Assembly: GCF_003265705.1 (NCBI RefSeq)
Contig: NW_020312848.1
Coordinates: forward strand, 53,610,765 to 53,674,764
Origin: Callorhinus ursinus
Taxonomy: Eukaryota; Chordata; Mammalia; Carnivora; Otariidae
Direction of reading: 5' to 3'
Length of the DNA: 64,000 nucleotides
A program made the position numbers and the translations under genes. The notes under the pieces were generated by a model. It made no database searches. It saw nothing but the letters and a program-made list of their open reading frames with translations, and had not been told where the DNA came from. Below are positions 10,770-22,579 of the stretch, piece by piece (the first letter of the stretch is position 1; every line of letters begins with the position of its first letter).

Positions 10770-13165
10770 TCCTTTGGAAATTCAGTATTTATGGTTCAAA
10801 ATGCAGCTTTTCAAACTTTTAAATTCTGTAAAAATGCTGCACAAAAATAATTATTTAGAGACTGTTTCCTAATGGTTGGGTGAATTGACTGATTGATCTA
10901 TTTTCACAAATGAGTAAACAAATATAGCAGCTCTACTTTTGTTTAATAAAAGAGGGAGAAACAAGTTCTACATTTATAAAGTTCCTTCTGTTTTATTCTT
11001 TGTGTCATTCAAAAGTGTTAACATCTAGTGAATAAATTGCCACATTGTATTATTATTAATTCTCCCAGGTATTTTGATTGGGGAGAGGTTAGCAAAGTAT
11101 TTAGCATTACAATGGGTAATTGGACTGAGGCATCTTTTTCCTAAGGATATATATCAAGAATTTCAAGTAGTAGATGTGTAGGTACAGTTTTATATTGCTA
11201 GTCTTTGTAAAATCCCTGCAAATAATTGTGTTGACGTTTTCATTTTAAGTTCAAAAACTTCTGTGAGCTCCACCTCCTTTTTCATGTTTCATGCAGATAT
11301 AGATATATAGATATAGATATATATATATATAGGTATTTTTATTTGTTTTGGTAGAAAATGTGCATGTATTAAATGTGGCGACAGTTGGTTTTGAAACATA
11401 CTGGTTTCAGAAAAAAACATCTGTAGAAGAAACTGTGTATTTGGTTTGGTTGAAATGTGGGTGGAAGACAGCTGCTTTTAGACTTTATTCATCAGTCAGT
11501 CCCACCCCGGTGGATCTAAAATGCTAGAGAGAATTTCAGGAACATGGAGATTGCCTACTCAGCCAAAAAAGCATAAACAATATAGTTAAAAGATATCGTC
11601 ATGTTACCATAGTTACATGAGCATCTTGGTTTCAGGAGTTAAAAAAAATTTTAAAAAAGATCTGTGTAAGAGTCTTCTGCAAGGAACGACTCTCCTTACA
11701 TGGAATTCTAAGGTCTGGACTAAGTTAAAATTTATTTAAAACATATTATATATATTGTGACGTTGATGTCGAACTTCTTATGTCTGTGTATGTCTGTGTA
11801 TGGCACGCCTGATCTGAAAAACAAAATATACTTAACATGTATTTTGCAAAATAGAGGCAAGAATTTAAAGCAACTGTTTACCTTCAAAGCAAGATCTAGT
11901 ATGAAGACAAACATAGCATTTAAGCTTTCCCATACTCAGGCCTCCTTCGTGAAATAGTCACATGATTGGGGTTGGAATTGTCCTATTTATTATCTTAATA
12001 AATATTAAAAGATGTATTATCTTCCTTGCTTCTGTAGAAGCAAAAAAAAAAAAAGCATTGAGAATTATGTACTTCACCTTTTTAAATAGGAAAACCTATA
12101 CTTCTTTATTTATATTTGTCCTGAGATTATTAAAAATGATTCTCTTCAAATTCTAAAGTACACGAATTTTACCTATATTATTCATATTTTATCGCATTTG
12201 CTTCATACTTATTTCATATATTACCCTGAAATATTTGAATTTTAAGTCTACACATTTTTTTATCAATAGAATAATAAATTCACAAAATGTGGATATAAAC
12301 TCTGAAATGTCTTTTCCTTAAGAATTTATTTCCTTCAAAATATAAAAACCATCCTTTTTTTATTTTTGTTTCTTTAAAAACATATTTTTTATTGCATGGG
12401 TATTGTGTGCATCATTATATGAGGGGTTGCTATGGGAATTGTTTTAATCATTTATTATTATAGTTAAAATCACATCATAGCTTTAAGATCTACACCTAAT
12501 TTTGCTGTAAATATTACTAAAAAGATTTCTTAAAAAATAGCCTTCTTTCAAAGTTTAAGCTGCTCTTCCCAGGCAGTAATGACTTTTGGACTTTAATCTT
12601 ATTCATTTCCACTTTCCTTAAAGTTGATTTTTTTTCTTTAAATTTTATTTGGATAACTGATGTTTCAGGACTTTTTAGCCAAATATGTTACATGAAAATT
12701 TATATCACTGTTGATACCACGTCAGTATTTGTTTTATTTCTACATTTAATATTTAAGATGTTTATCAGTTATTCTCCTGCAGGTTATTGGCAACATACTT
12801 CTCAATATAATCGTATAAATATTTCAGGTATTTCTATATTGGATTTTTATAACTTCCTCCATAGGATGATTTTATTAATAAGTATTGAAAATTAGATAAA
12901 ATGTGATCAATGAATCTGGGATATTTAATTCTCCTTGAGCTTCTAATGCTTTTCTGATATCCTGATGACATAAATGGTTGTCTTTTTATCATAAGAGTTG
13001 ATAATGAATTTAATTTTAAGATTCTGTTACCACAGCCAAGCATTTCCTGTGTTCACTTTTACGGACTTAAATGCAAAGATAACACATAGGACATATTCTG
13101 CCTTTTAAGAGCTTTTGTTCTAGTTTAAGAGGAGAGGATATTTATTCCATTTTTTTGTCCTGTAT
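10770..13165. other. Single-copy AT-rich stretch
   Basis: No gene or clear interspersed repeat recognised. A short impure (TA)n tract lies at 11299-11331. The frames at 11732-11914, 11757-11957, 11962-12156 and 12692-12895 are short, overlap on both strands and are full of Phe, Ile and Lys, so I read them as chance. Confidence 0.5.
11299..11331. repeat. Impure GATA/TA microsatellite
   Basis: 'gatatagatatatagatat' followed by a short pure TA run. Confidence 0.85.
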
Positions 13166-13167
13166 AC

Positions 13168-13680
13168 TCATTCAGTAAGATTTTTTTTAATATCTACTGT
13201 AAGTGTGCCAGGCAGACCTGAGACTATACATGATGAATAATACTTAATTTCTTTTCTCAAAGAGCCAAAATGAACATAGGTAAAGAATTAACTCTGCTAA
13301 TTATTACTGTGTTAAAAATACTGAATTTGAGGTATACACAAAAGTATGATACTGCAGAAGGCTAAATAATTAATGTTGGGCATAATAATGGAAAACTCCA
13401 CAGATGGTTTGACATGGGCATTGGTCTTGATATGAGTAGAGTTTGTCCTACCACAGAATGTCGAGAAAGGCATTTTAGACTATGTGAACTTTACGATCAC
13501 ACATCTAAAAATGTGTGAAAATACAAGATGAGCTCAAGGATTATAAGAAATCTGGTGTGGCTATAATCCTGGGTACATAGTGGAATGATGAGAAATAAAA
13601 CTGAAAAGGGAGATTTGGAGCCATGTTAAAAAGTCTGTTTTATTCTATAGGTAGTAGGAAACCATTAAGTAACTTTATTT
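13168..13680 (-). mobile_element. L2-type LINE fragment, antisense
   Basis: Begins with a decayed reverse complement of the L2 3' end ('cattcagtaag', 'gtgtgccaggca', 'gatgaataatac'). It continues with the block usually following it in antisense copies: 'gacatgggcattggtcttga', 'gaaaggcattttagac', 'tgtggctataatcc', 'gtaggaaaccattaag'. The order is preserved over about 500 bases. The subfamily is uncertain and the identity is by recall of motif order, not alignment. Confidence 0.6.
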
Positions 13681-14556
13681 TATTTTTTAAGTTTTTTTAA
13701 AAAAATCTAGATAACATATAGTATACTATTATTGGTTTCAAGGGTAGAATTTACTGATTCATCACTTATATAATAACACCCAGTGCTCATCACAAGTGCC
13801 CTCCTTAATATCCATTCCCCCCACCCATTTAGCCCATCCCTCCTCTACCTCCCCTCCAGCAACCTTCAGTTTGCTTTGTATAGTTAAGAGTCTCTTATGG
13901 TTTGCCTCGCTCTCTTTTTTTCCCTTCCCCTCTGTTCATCTGTTTTGTTTCTTAAATTGTACATATAAGTGAAATTATATTATATTTGTCTTTCTTTAAC
14001 TGACTTAATTCGCTTAACATAATACATTCTAGCTCCATCCACATCACTGCAAATGGCAAATTTTCATTCTTTTTTCTGGCTCAGTAATATTCCATTGTAT
14101 ATGTGTGTATATATATATAAAATGTATGTGTGTATATGCCACTTCTTTACCCATTCATCAGTAGATGGATGTTTGGGCTCTCTCCATAATTTGGCTATTG
14201 TTGATAATGCTGCTATAAACATTGGGGTGTATGTGCCCCATTAAATCAGTATTTTGTATCCTTTGGGTAGATACCTTGTAGTGCCATTGCTGGATCATTG
14301 AATAGTTCTATTTTTTGTCTGTAAAGATTTTATTTATTTATGTATTTGAGAGAGCGAGCAAGTGAGAATGAGGGAGAGAGAGAGAGAGCATGAGGGGTGG
14401 GGAGTGGCAGAGGGAGAGGGAGAAGCAGACTCTCTGCTGAGCAGGGAGCCTGACATGAGGCTTGATTCCAGGAGGCCGGGATTATGACCTGAGCCAAAGC
14501 AGAGGCTTAACCAACTGAGTCACCTGGGCATCCCAAGATACTTCTATTTTTAACTT
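13681..14556 (-). mobile_element. Carnivore L1 3' end, antisense, 5' truncated
   Basis: Reading the plus strand, 'aacatatagtatactat', 'acccagtgctcatcacaag', 'ctccatccacatcactgc' and 'tattccattgtatatg' are the reverse complement of the carnivore L1 3' UTR and ORF2 end. Only about 650 bases of L1 remain. A SINE at 14316-14537 splits off the last bases ('cttctatttttaacttt'). An internal (TA)/(TG) stretch at 14101-14136 matches the CA/TA-rich spot usual in these L1s. Confidence 0.88.
14316..14537 (-). mobile_element. CAN SINE, antisense, inside L1 3' end
   Basis: Reversed tail 'aaagattttatttattta', long GA-rich middle, and reversed head 'gtcacctgggcatccca'. Target duplication 'atagttctattttt' at 14302-14315 and 'atacttctattttt' at 14538-14551. 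Confidence 0.94.
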
Positions 14557-14559
14557 TAA

Positions 14560-15775
14560 AAAAAATTAATTTATTTGTCTTTGCATTTGATGATGTTTTA
14601 TACATGAATTTCATTTTATTCATTTTATAAACATTCATGATCATTATCTTGTTATGGAATGTTCCTTGTTTTCTACTCTCTTGATCCAGTTTGTTTCCTT
14701 GCCTTTATTTCTTCTCTGACAATAATATTGCTATCCCTGCTTTCCTTTTACTGTACAAAGTGAATTCCACAATGCCTTGAACATAATTGACGCTCAGATA
14801 TTTGGAGAGTGAATGAATGAATATATGCATATTTATGCCTATTTATAAGAATGAGAAAAATAGAAGGTGAGTGCAGGAACTACATAGGCAATTTTCTTTG
14901 GAAGAGCCACCTGTTTCCACATATATGGAATATGTGGGTTTTTCTTCCTATCCTCTAAAGCCTCACACTTTTTCATATAAGTGACTCTCCTTACTCCTGG
15001 GTTGAAGAAGATGTGACTATCTCTATACCTGACCAAACATGTTCAGAAGCCATCATGATGTGAAAGAAATCGAGGGACAATAATGTTTAACCATAACTCT
15101 TTGTCTCAATACTTAAAATGTGACTGTTGCCTGTCAGTGTTTCATTTACTTGGCATCTTTGTTTCCATACTGTTTTTTAAAAGTAATTCATCTCACAAAT
15201 AAAAATGCATATTATTTGTAACACTGAAGATGGCATATGAGTTTTGTAACTGAAAGATTTTGTTTTCATCTTTAAAAGACTTGTACACACGCATACGTGC
15301 ATCATATCTATACTTATGAATGTTATAAGTGTATGAGATTTACTCTATTCAAAAGGAAACAGGAAAAAAGGTTTAACATTCCCGAAATTTATTTCCCCCC
15401 CCCGTGGAAGTATTTCATTTTCAGAAATACATTGGGACAAAACTGTGCTAAAGGATTATTGTAGAAGAAATTATAAGAATAAACCAAGAACACAAATATG
15501 AGTTATTCACAGACAGAATATAAAAGTGATTGCCCTCCAGCATTAAAAGAAAGTATAAAGATGGTTTGAAGATTCATTGAACATATCTACACAGGTACAG
15601 TGACATGATGAATTTGAAATAGTAGACAGTGGAAGACAGATTTTTTCCCACTGATAGAATGATATAGAGTATCTCTATATGTATGATATCCAGAAATAAG
15701 CTAATTGGAGAGACTATAAAATACATTCTTAAAGTTAAACAAGTTTCTATTTTTAGTCAGGCCAAAGTATCACTT
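14560..15775. other. Mostly single-copy, possible L2 tail at 14640-14818
   Basis: The stretch ending 'acaatgccttgaacataat', then 'tgaatgaatgaata' at 14805-14818, resembles the sense 3' end of L2 ('...cacagtgcctggcac...ttgaatgaatga'), but the match is weak. The rest shows no feature. A 65-codon minus frame at 14839-15036 has no recognisable motif. Confidence 0.4.
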
Positions 15776-15886
15776 TATTTTTTTTAAGTTTATTTATTTT
15801 TTTAGTAGTCTCTGTACCCAATGTGAGGCTTGAACTCACAACCTTGAGAGTCACATGTTCTTCTGACTGAACCAGCCAGGCACCCC
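15776..15886 (-). mobile_element. Short old SINE, tRNA-like type, antisense
   Basis: About 110 bases only. Reversed A tail 'tttattttttttaag', then 'tgaactcacaaccttgagag' (reversed tRNA-Lys-like B box) and 'ccagccaggcacccc' head. This compact form lacks the CT-rich middle of the longer CAN SINEs and is like those at 30255 and 49346. Flanks 'atcacttta' and 'accacttta' are a decayed target duplication. Confidence 0.85.
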
Positions 15887-15929
15887 TAAATTACCACTTT
15901 AAATGAGGGTTTTCTTCAAAGAATATTTT

Positions 15930-16035
15930 AATCAGTTGGATTTAACAGATATTTATTGGATTAAGCCTTTATGCTAGGGATAAAGTAGTGAACGAAATAA
16001 AAACATTATGCTCATCAAACTTAAACTCTTAGCTT
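15930..16035 (-). mobile_element. L2-type 3' end, antisense
   Basis: 'aacagatatttattgg', 'tatgctagggataaagtag', 'gaacgaaataaaaac' and 'aaacttaaactcttag' follow the reverse complement of an L2 3' end. Confidence 0.6.
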
Positions 16036-16274
16036 ATTCCATTTAATAATATACTTCTCCATTTTTTACTTTGATTCTGCTTTAGGTGTAATCTTTAAAT
16101 CATTGAGGAAAGTTAAGAAAACAAAGTAAGATAAGTAATATTAATTGGTCAGATACTTTACAAGACTGTATATATGTTTTTTATACCTTATCAAAAATTA
16201 AGGAATTTCCAGGCTTATAGGCTGTTGGGTCCATTTTATGTTTAAGGAGAATAATTTTTAAAGAAGTCCTAAGT

Positions 16275-16350
16275 CATTCATTCAGTATATTCAAAAAATA
16301 TTTATTGAGCCCTTACATTGTACTGGGCATAGTTCTAAGCACTGGAGATT
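16275..16350 (-). mobile_element. L2-type 3' end, antisense
   Basis: 'attcattcagtat', 'aatatttattgagcccttac', 'gtactgggcatagttctaag' is a clear antisense L2 3' end, stopping abruptly where MIR-like sequence begins. Confidence 0.7.
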
Positions 16351-16352
16351 CA

Positions 16353-16430
16353 GGTCACACAGCTAATAAGCATGAAGGCTGGGATTCAAATTCTCGTCTT
16401 ACTCTTAAAACTTGTGCTTTTTGCAGGATG
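16353..16430 (-). mobile_element. MIR fragment, antisense
   Basis: 'caggtcacacagctaataag' and 'ggctgggattcaaattctc' is the reverse of the MIR tRNA-related part. It directly abuts the L2 fragment before it. Confidence 0.7.
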
Positions 16431-16434
16431 CCTT

Positions 16435-17365
16435 TTAGAACCCTTGTTGAATGAATTGTCTTAATAATTAGCTACTTTGTGTATGTAGACAGATACCAGA
16501 GACTTGAGAGGACAGGTACAGAGGATATGTTAACCACACTTTGAGTAAGTTACCCAAACCTCATTTTTAAAATTCTCGTTGACCATAACATATCATGTAG
16601 AATTCTCTTTTCAGAATTGTACATTCCTGTTTTACACGTGGCTTTCTCCAAATATGTTTATGTTGAAAAGCAAATTTGGAATCCTTTACATTTTATGTAA
16701 AGTTGTTTTCTGGGTAACATTTTTTATTCTTGGCCACTCTATCTTATACAATAATATCATGATAAATTCTTCTCAGAATTATAGAACTATATCTTTCCTC
16801 CAACAGGATTTGACAGTTGTTTTTTTTTTAAATACATACTTTGTAATATCGTTTTATTCTTAGCATACCTATTTTATCTATGAGTATTCTAGGAACTTGT
16901 AAATATATATTTATAACTGAGAACTTTTTCTAAAGCTCTCTACCTGAGTATCTCACTATCTGTGTACATATATGACACACCTTGATATCTCACAGACATG
17001 TAAAATTAAACCCAGCGAAAGTAGTAATCCATCAACTTTTATCCCAAATCTCCTTCTCTTCTGCTGCCTGTGTTGAGAATGACAATGATCACCTCAAGTT
17101 TAACATCATGCCCAAGTCAGACAATAAGTGCTAACCTCTGTTTCTTTCTTTTCACACACCCAATTAGTGACAAAGTCTCATTTATTCTACTTCCTTAAGA
17201 CTTTTTCTCCACTCTCCTCTCCCTTCTCTTTGCTACTCCCTTAGTGAATTACCGTTTCTGTGTAGCTGTACTTTTCCCACTGGCACTCTGCCTCCTCCTT
17301 GATGAATCTTACTCCTGAGTCCCAGAACGACTGGCGTCTTGTGTCCACTGAATATGATTCTAACT
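16435..17365. other. Single-copy stretch, no gene seen
   Basis: A 94-codon frame at 16579-16863 is Phe/Ile/Tyr-rich with no domain I recognise. A pyrimidine-rich zone at 17150-17300 is not clearly a repeat. Nothing else supported. Confidence 0.45.
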
Positions 17366-17369
17366 AGTA

Positions 17370-17535
17370 CTCATTGTAATTGATGTTATACTGGTTTTGC
17401 ATGTTTACAATCTACTCCTAGGCTAGAAGTTCTTTGGGGATAAGTGGATGTCATGGCTTTGCAATCATTGCATAGTGCCTACTGTGTAGGAGATATAATA
17501 ATAGTTGGGAGAGGTAAAAAAATGAATAAAGGGTC
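17370..17535 (+). mobile_element. L2 3' end, sense
   Basis: 'tctactcctaggctagaag', 'gtcatggctttgcaatcat', 'gcatagtgcctactgtgta' then 'aaaaaaatgaataaa' follow the sense L2 3' end order, strongly diverged. Confidence 0.5.
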
Positions 17536-17844
17536 TATCTTAAAACTTTTTGGAAGTACGTTGGATAAAAATAAATAAAAACTGAAAAAAAATAGATGCC
17601 TGGTCATTCAGATTATAGTTTATTCATGCCTGAAAATTTTGTTGTTACCATTTAATTCAGACCACGTTGAAGTTTTGCTTACTGTTGGCTATAAGTGAGT
17701 TTTACAAATAAATATCCATAAAAAATAAGGCTAAAGAGAAGGAGAAGGAAAATATTGAGTTGGCTTATTTTTTAGTTCTATTCTTGTCTGCAGTAAAGAC
17801 TGCAGCTACATAGAGTTGACTTAATAGGCTTATTGAAATTGGTA

Positions 17845-18055
17845 ATAGCTAAAACTTAATGTAACACTATTTTGTGGCAGGCACTATTCTAAGCGTGTTG
17901 AATGTCTAAACTTTTTATCCTCACAAATAAGGCTGATACTATTATTCATCATTAATTATTTCCAAATTACAATGAGTAAACTGAGCCACAGAGGGGCTAA
18001 GTGTTTTTTTCCAAAGTCAAACAGCTGATACAGGATGGATTCAAGCTTAATCTGT
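17845..18055 (-). mobile_element. MIR SINE, antisense
   Basis: 'tgtggcaggcactattctaa', 'ttatcctcacaaataagg', 'tgagtaaactgagccacaga' and 'gtcaaacagctgatac' are the reversed MIR blocks in order over about 200 bases. Confidence 0.85.
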
Positions 18056-18061
18056 TTCATT

Positions 18062-18169
18062 ATTCAAAAAATATTTGTTAATTTTATCCTGTGTTCCAGG
18101 TACTCTTCTTGGCACTGGGCATGCAGCAATGAACAAGACAAAGTCCCTGCTCTATGTGACTTATATTAC

Positions 18170-18236
<67 letters not shown>

Positions 18237-18960
18237 ATATCAGATAATAATATGTTCTATGCTAAATGGTAAGCAACATAAGGGGAAAAGGAGTACCTGG
18301 ATTGGGGAGAGTGGTGTTTACCATTATATAGAGAGTAGTCAAAGAAGGTCTATCTCATAGGGTAACATTTGAGCGGAGACATGAAAGGAAGTGAGTCAAC
18401 CAGATAAACTGATATCTTGGCAAAAATTAGTCCAGGGATGTGGAATGACAAGTATAGCCCCCCTTAGATAGGAGCATAATCTGTATGCTTAAAGAACAAT
18501 AAAGAGGCCAGCATGGCTAGAGCCCAGTGAGTAAGAGAAAGAAGAGTGATAGGAAGTAAAGCCAGAAAGAGAGAGAAAGAACCATATCCTATGAGAATTT
18601 CTAGACAATTGAAGCATTTTGGTTTTTATCCCTTGTAATTAAAGCTGTTGTAAGAATTTGAGATGAGGGGTCTTGAAACATGATCTCACTTCTGTGTTCA
18701 TATAATCACATCAGCTGCTGTGTTGAGAGTGGACAATAAGGACCAGAGAAAAAGCAGAAAGACTAATAGGAGGCTATTACAATTATCCAGATTAGAGATG
18801 ATGATGGCTTCGGACCTACTGGTAGTAGGAGAAGTTGTGGTGGATGGTCATTTAAGGGGTTTGAGCTATGGATACATTTTCAAGGTAGAAACAGTAGAAT
18901 TTGCTGCAGGATTATGTCTTAATCATTATATTTTACTGGGTTTGGTGAATATTTTGTGAT
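18062..18960 (-). mobile_element. L2-type LINE, antisense, split by a microsatellite
   Basis: Starts 'attcaaaaaatatttgttaa', then 'ggtactcttcttggcactgg' and 'gcagcaatgaacaagacaaa' (antisense L2-type 3' end). After the (TA)n(GA)n tract come 'gggtaacatttgagcggaga', 'aaagaggccagcatggctag', 'cacatcagctgctgtgttga' and 'taggaggctattacaatta', the same antisense block order as at 13168-13680 but better preserved. A 79-codon plus frame at 18720-18959 lies inside it and is not a gene. Confidence 0.7.
18171..18231. repeat. Compound (TA)n(GA)n microsatellite
   Basis: About 14 TA units followed directly by about 16 GA units, all pure, inside the L2 relic. Purity suggests recent expansion and likely length polymorphism. 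Confidence 0.97.
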
Positions 18961-18964
18961 TGGT

Positions 18965-21760
18965 CTCTATACAGAGAAGAACAAAAGGCCAGGGATTGAC
19001 CAGTTATGTCAATTATCTTGTGAGAAAGACGGTATTATAGCACCATCTCTTCAAGAGTGAGCATAGGGAAATAGCAGTTGCAAAGACTGGTGTGAAGGTC
19101 TAGAGTGGCCCACGTATACCAAAACTTTATGAAAGAATGAAAGAAAGGATCCTAAGAGAGCAATAAACAAATTGTCAACTTGCACATCCTGAAATATTTT
19201 TTAAAAAAGGAAAAGAAAAAGCCGCTGTTGGTAATTTTACGTATCATAACTATTCAGTTTGCTCCCATAATATTTTAAAACATTAAGAACCTTATAGCGG
19301 TGCTCATGACAATATTTTTTGTCTTATAAATTGAGTTTGACATGGTCTTTTTCTTGGGTTGAAAGTGAAGAAGTTTTCTGTCTTAAAAACATCAGAAACA
19401 TTGTGTAGTAGACTAGCTGAAGAACCTCTAGAAAGTTTCATTTATGTGAACATAAATTGTAATGTTTTACAGTGCTTGGACTGCAATGAAGTTTAAGGTA
19501 CCATAGTAGGCAGAGAAACCTGGGTAAGCGATTAATAGTTTAGTATCTCATTTCCTATGGGAATGTGGCTTCCATTTGAAGAGGAGAATATTATAGTCTT
19601 ATTTACTCTAAAATTCATATATTGTAGAAGAGTATGTTAGAAGTCCCGGTTGGGTTTTTCCTGAATTCATTATCTTACAAAGTCAAATACAGATGCATCT
19701 TTCATAAAAGGAAGAAGCTTATTCTAAAGAGTAATATCTGAGACTCTTCGATCAACTTATTACATTTTGATGACCATTTCAGACGATGAACAGTAGATGT
19801 AGAGTAACCAGAAGAATACAAATGAACTTAAAAAGTTACTGATGAACAGCAACAGAATTAAAAACTCAAAGCTGTTAACAAATTTTTGCCAAACTGGGTT
19901 GCAAAAGGAATAATTACTCTAAGATACATTAAAGTTGTTTGCACTTAAACAGGCCATTAAAAAATTCTGCTTTGGGCCATTTATGTTCAGTGACCTAACA
20001 TTTTAAAATAGATTTGGTTTCTGAGGTAAAAAAAAAAAAATTCTAAAAGAATTCCTCATAATATCATTTTCCTTATAAAGTAATTCTTTGGGAATGAAAG
20101 ATAAAGCCAGAACATAATAGGAAACAGAGAAAGATGTTTGAGTCTCAGAGGTACCTACTAACTTCTTAATTCAGACCTCATTTAGAGAGTACATGATGAA
20201 CAGCTTTTGAGTTACATGGTTGCTCAGTCATAAAACAAGTTTCCAACAGGAGAAGCAAATTAAATGTGTATATGTTGAGAGAGGAGGATAAATAGGCAAG
20301 AAAAAGTAGGGTCATCAGGGCCTGATATGTGAAAACAGCTGACATGGAGAAAAAGGACGAAGCTTAAAATACAGAATTGTAAATTGATGGGGTTAGTGAT
20401 GGGTTTTCCTAATAAGAATCGAGTCAACAAATTCTAAATTATCATTTTAAGAAGTCTGAAGTAATACATCCTAGAAGATTTCCATCTGCAGTAGGTTACC
20501 AAAAAAGCCTCAGATTCCACCCCCCACCACCGAATGCCGGTCTCTTTACAATGTGACTTGGCAGCTTCTGTCCTTTCTTGAATCAAGGAAGGAATTATAA
20601 ATTAATTTGACCAACAGAATGTAGCAGAAGTAATATTAGCTCAGAACATAGTGAAGTACATCATCTGAAGAATATAAACAAGTTCCAAAAGGATTTGACT
20701 ACATCTTGAGTGGTAGATCCTAATAAGTTTAGAGGCAAATTACTTTTGAAGCCAATATCGTGAAATTATCTAAGAAGTTGTAATCACGTAAAGTATCCTT
20801 TGACGACTCTATTAAAAACAAAATCCTGTGCTGAACGGACCCCTTCATTGACCTGATTTTGCTATCTGAGTGTTTTATTATATTTTAGCATGTTGAAACA
20901 AATATTTGCTTTATTTTTAATAGCTTATGAACAAAAATCACTATGAACAGCTAAGGATTTTATACTTTCCAGTTTTCAAACTTTTAAATACCAAAAAGCA
21001 CCCTTCAGATTTTAGTTTTATTCTTTCTAATTTAAAATGAGATCATACATCCTTTAAAGAAAGAACCGGATTCATACCGGTGAATATCATAGTGGCTAGA
21101 GCTGCACAGGTAAGTTTGTGTAATGGCGTTTTAAGACATTCCCAGGCAATTAGCCGAACACAGGAAGAAAGAAATTAAAGAGTGGGTGGAAGAAGAGCTG
21201 CATATTTTTGACAATAAAACAATAGGAGATGGTTTTCAGTTTGGTACAAGAAACAAGGGGGTGAATGTCTGTATAAGATCACTGTCTCTCTTTCTTTTTA
21301 AATAGTAAAAGATGGTGTAAAATCTGTGTGAATCTGTTAGCAGTGAAGTTTCCTTTTGTTTGATCTACAATTGTTGTTCTGTGCCATTAGGTAAATTTTG
21401 ATGCACTTTCAATAAAAAGAACTATTAATGGATTAATGTTTATAAGTCCCTTTGAGCTCATCAGATGAAAGGTGTTATATAAGTGTCAAGTAGTAGTATT
21501 GTGGTGGTTTCCATGGCAACAGTAACTTCCCTCACCTGACAGGAACTCACAAAGTAAGGTGGGTGAGTTAAAGTTGCTCTGATAACTTTTTGCACTTTCT
21601 AATTTAAAGCATTTCAAGCCGGTACTTTAATATTGCATACATATTTTATTTTCATTAACATAAATTACATTTGTTCATGGAGCCTTTTCTACTGTTGTTA
21701 CTGGTGCATTTCATAGTATTCTAATTATCGAAGGAAAAGACAGTTCATCTTAAAAACTAC
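18965..21760. other. Single-copy stretch, one possible MaLR scrap
   Basis: No gene recognised. At about 20500-20700, 'tttgaccaacagaatgtagcagaag' type sequence recalls the middle of MaLR LTRs but is too short and decayed to call. A 'cacaggtaagt' donor-like site at about 21107 has no convincing acceptor before it. At 21480-21600 single-copy sequence of mixed base composition carries 'tggtttccatggcaacagtaac', whose 'ccatggcaac' resembles an RFX/X-box half site. Confidence 0.4.
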
Positions 21761-21765
21761 CTGGA

Positions 21766-22161
21766 TGTGGTGCCTTCCGGTTGGATGAGGGCTGGTGGCG
21801 TGGCAGGTGAAAGAATTCACCCAAGGCAGAACAAAAGAGCTGGAAGTTTATTGAATATACTGCAAGGGGGGGCAGCAGGCCCCACAGCAAAGGAGAGACT
21901 GTCTGCCAGGAGGCAGGGCTGAGGGGCTACAGTTCCAGGGTGGAGTCAGGAGGATGGGAACATAGGGAATTTTCCGTTTTTTGGTCATTTTAGGAACTGT
22001 GCCTGGTTGTAAGTAGCCAACTGGTTTATTATGGCCTATGGCTACTTAGAGGTGGTTTACCTAATGAGCCTGTTCGCATTCAACTCAGTAGTCACTGTGG
22101 GCCCTTTTGCCTCGTTCATGTTTCCATTGCTGAAGCCTGTTGCCTAAAAGCAGCCTCTACA
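21766..22161 (-). mobile_element. Solo ERV LTR, antisense, 396 bp
   Basis: Begins 'tgtggtgccttccggttgg' and ends 'agcagcctctaca', so TG...CA termini. It is flanked on both sides by the 5-bp duplication 'ctgga' (21761-21765 and 22162-22166). On the minus strand 'ttcaataaacttccagc' gives an AATAAA polyadenylation signal followed by the pyrimidine-rich 'ttctttcacctgcc' near the R/U5 boundary. No internal retroviral sequence adjoins it, so it is a solo LTR left by recombination. The 4-5 bp duplication fits class I (gamma-like) ERVs. The family was not identified. Confidence 0.8.
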
Positions 22162-22204
22162 CTGGATATTATCACTTTCAAAATATTATTCCTCTTCCTT
22201 ATTC

Positions 22205-22425
22205 CTCTGTTCTTGGAATCATGAAGTTCTTGGGTGCAATCTTATCTCTGCTACAGTGTGATCTAAAGCAAGTTATTTGTCTCTTCTTATTCTGTTTTGT
22301 CATCTGTAAAATGGAAATGTAATAAAAACTATCTCAAAAGATCATTGTGAGGACTGAATGCAATCATATATGTGAAGTGTTTAGTACACTGTCGGATGTA
22401 TAGTAAATACACAGTAAGAACTAGG
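22205..22425 (+). mobile_element. MIR SINE, sense
   Basis: 'cagtgtgatctaaagcaag', 'tgtcatctgtaaaatggaa', 'attgtgaggactgaatgca' and 'gtgaagtgtttagtacac' are the MIR core and 3' part in order. Confidence 0.88.
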
Positions 22426-22579
22426 TACTCTATATTCTGTTATTTTCTACCCTTATAATAAATGCACATAGAGTCTCTTTATCCCTTAGAACTTACTGTT
22501 ATTATGGAAATATTCAATATCTACATTGAACAACATGCTAGCCACTTGAGCACTTGAAATCTGGCTGATGCCATTAAAT

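Noticed and set aside
21060..21115. Donor-like 'cacag|gtaagt'
   Set aside because: No polypyrimidine tract or convincing acceptor at exon distance upstream.
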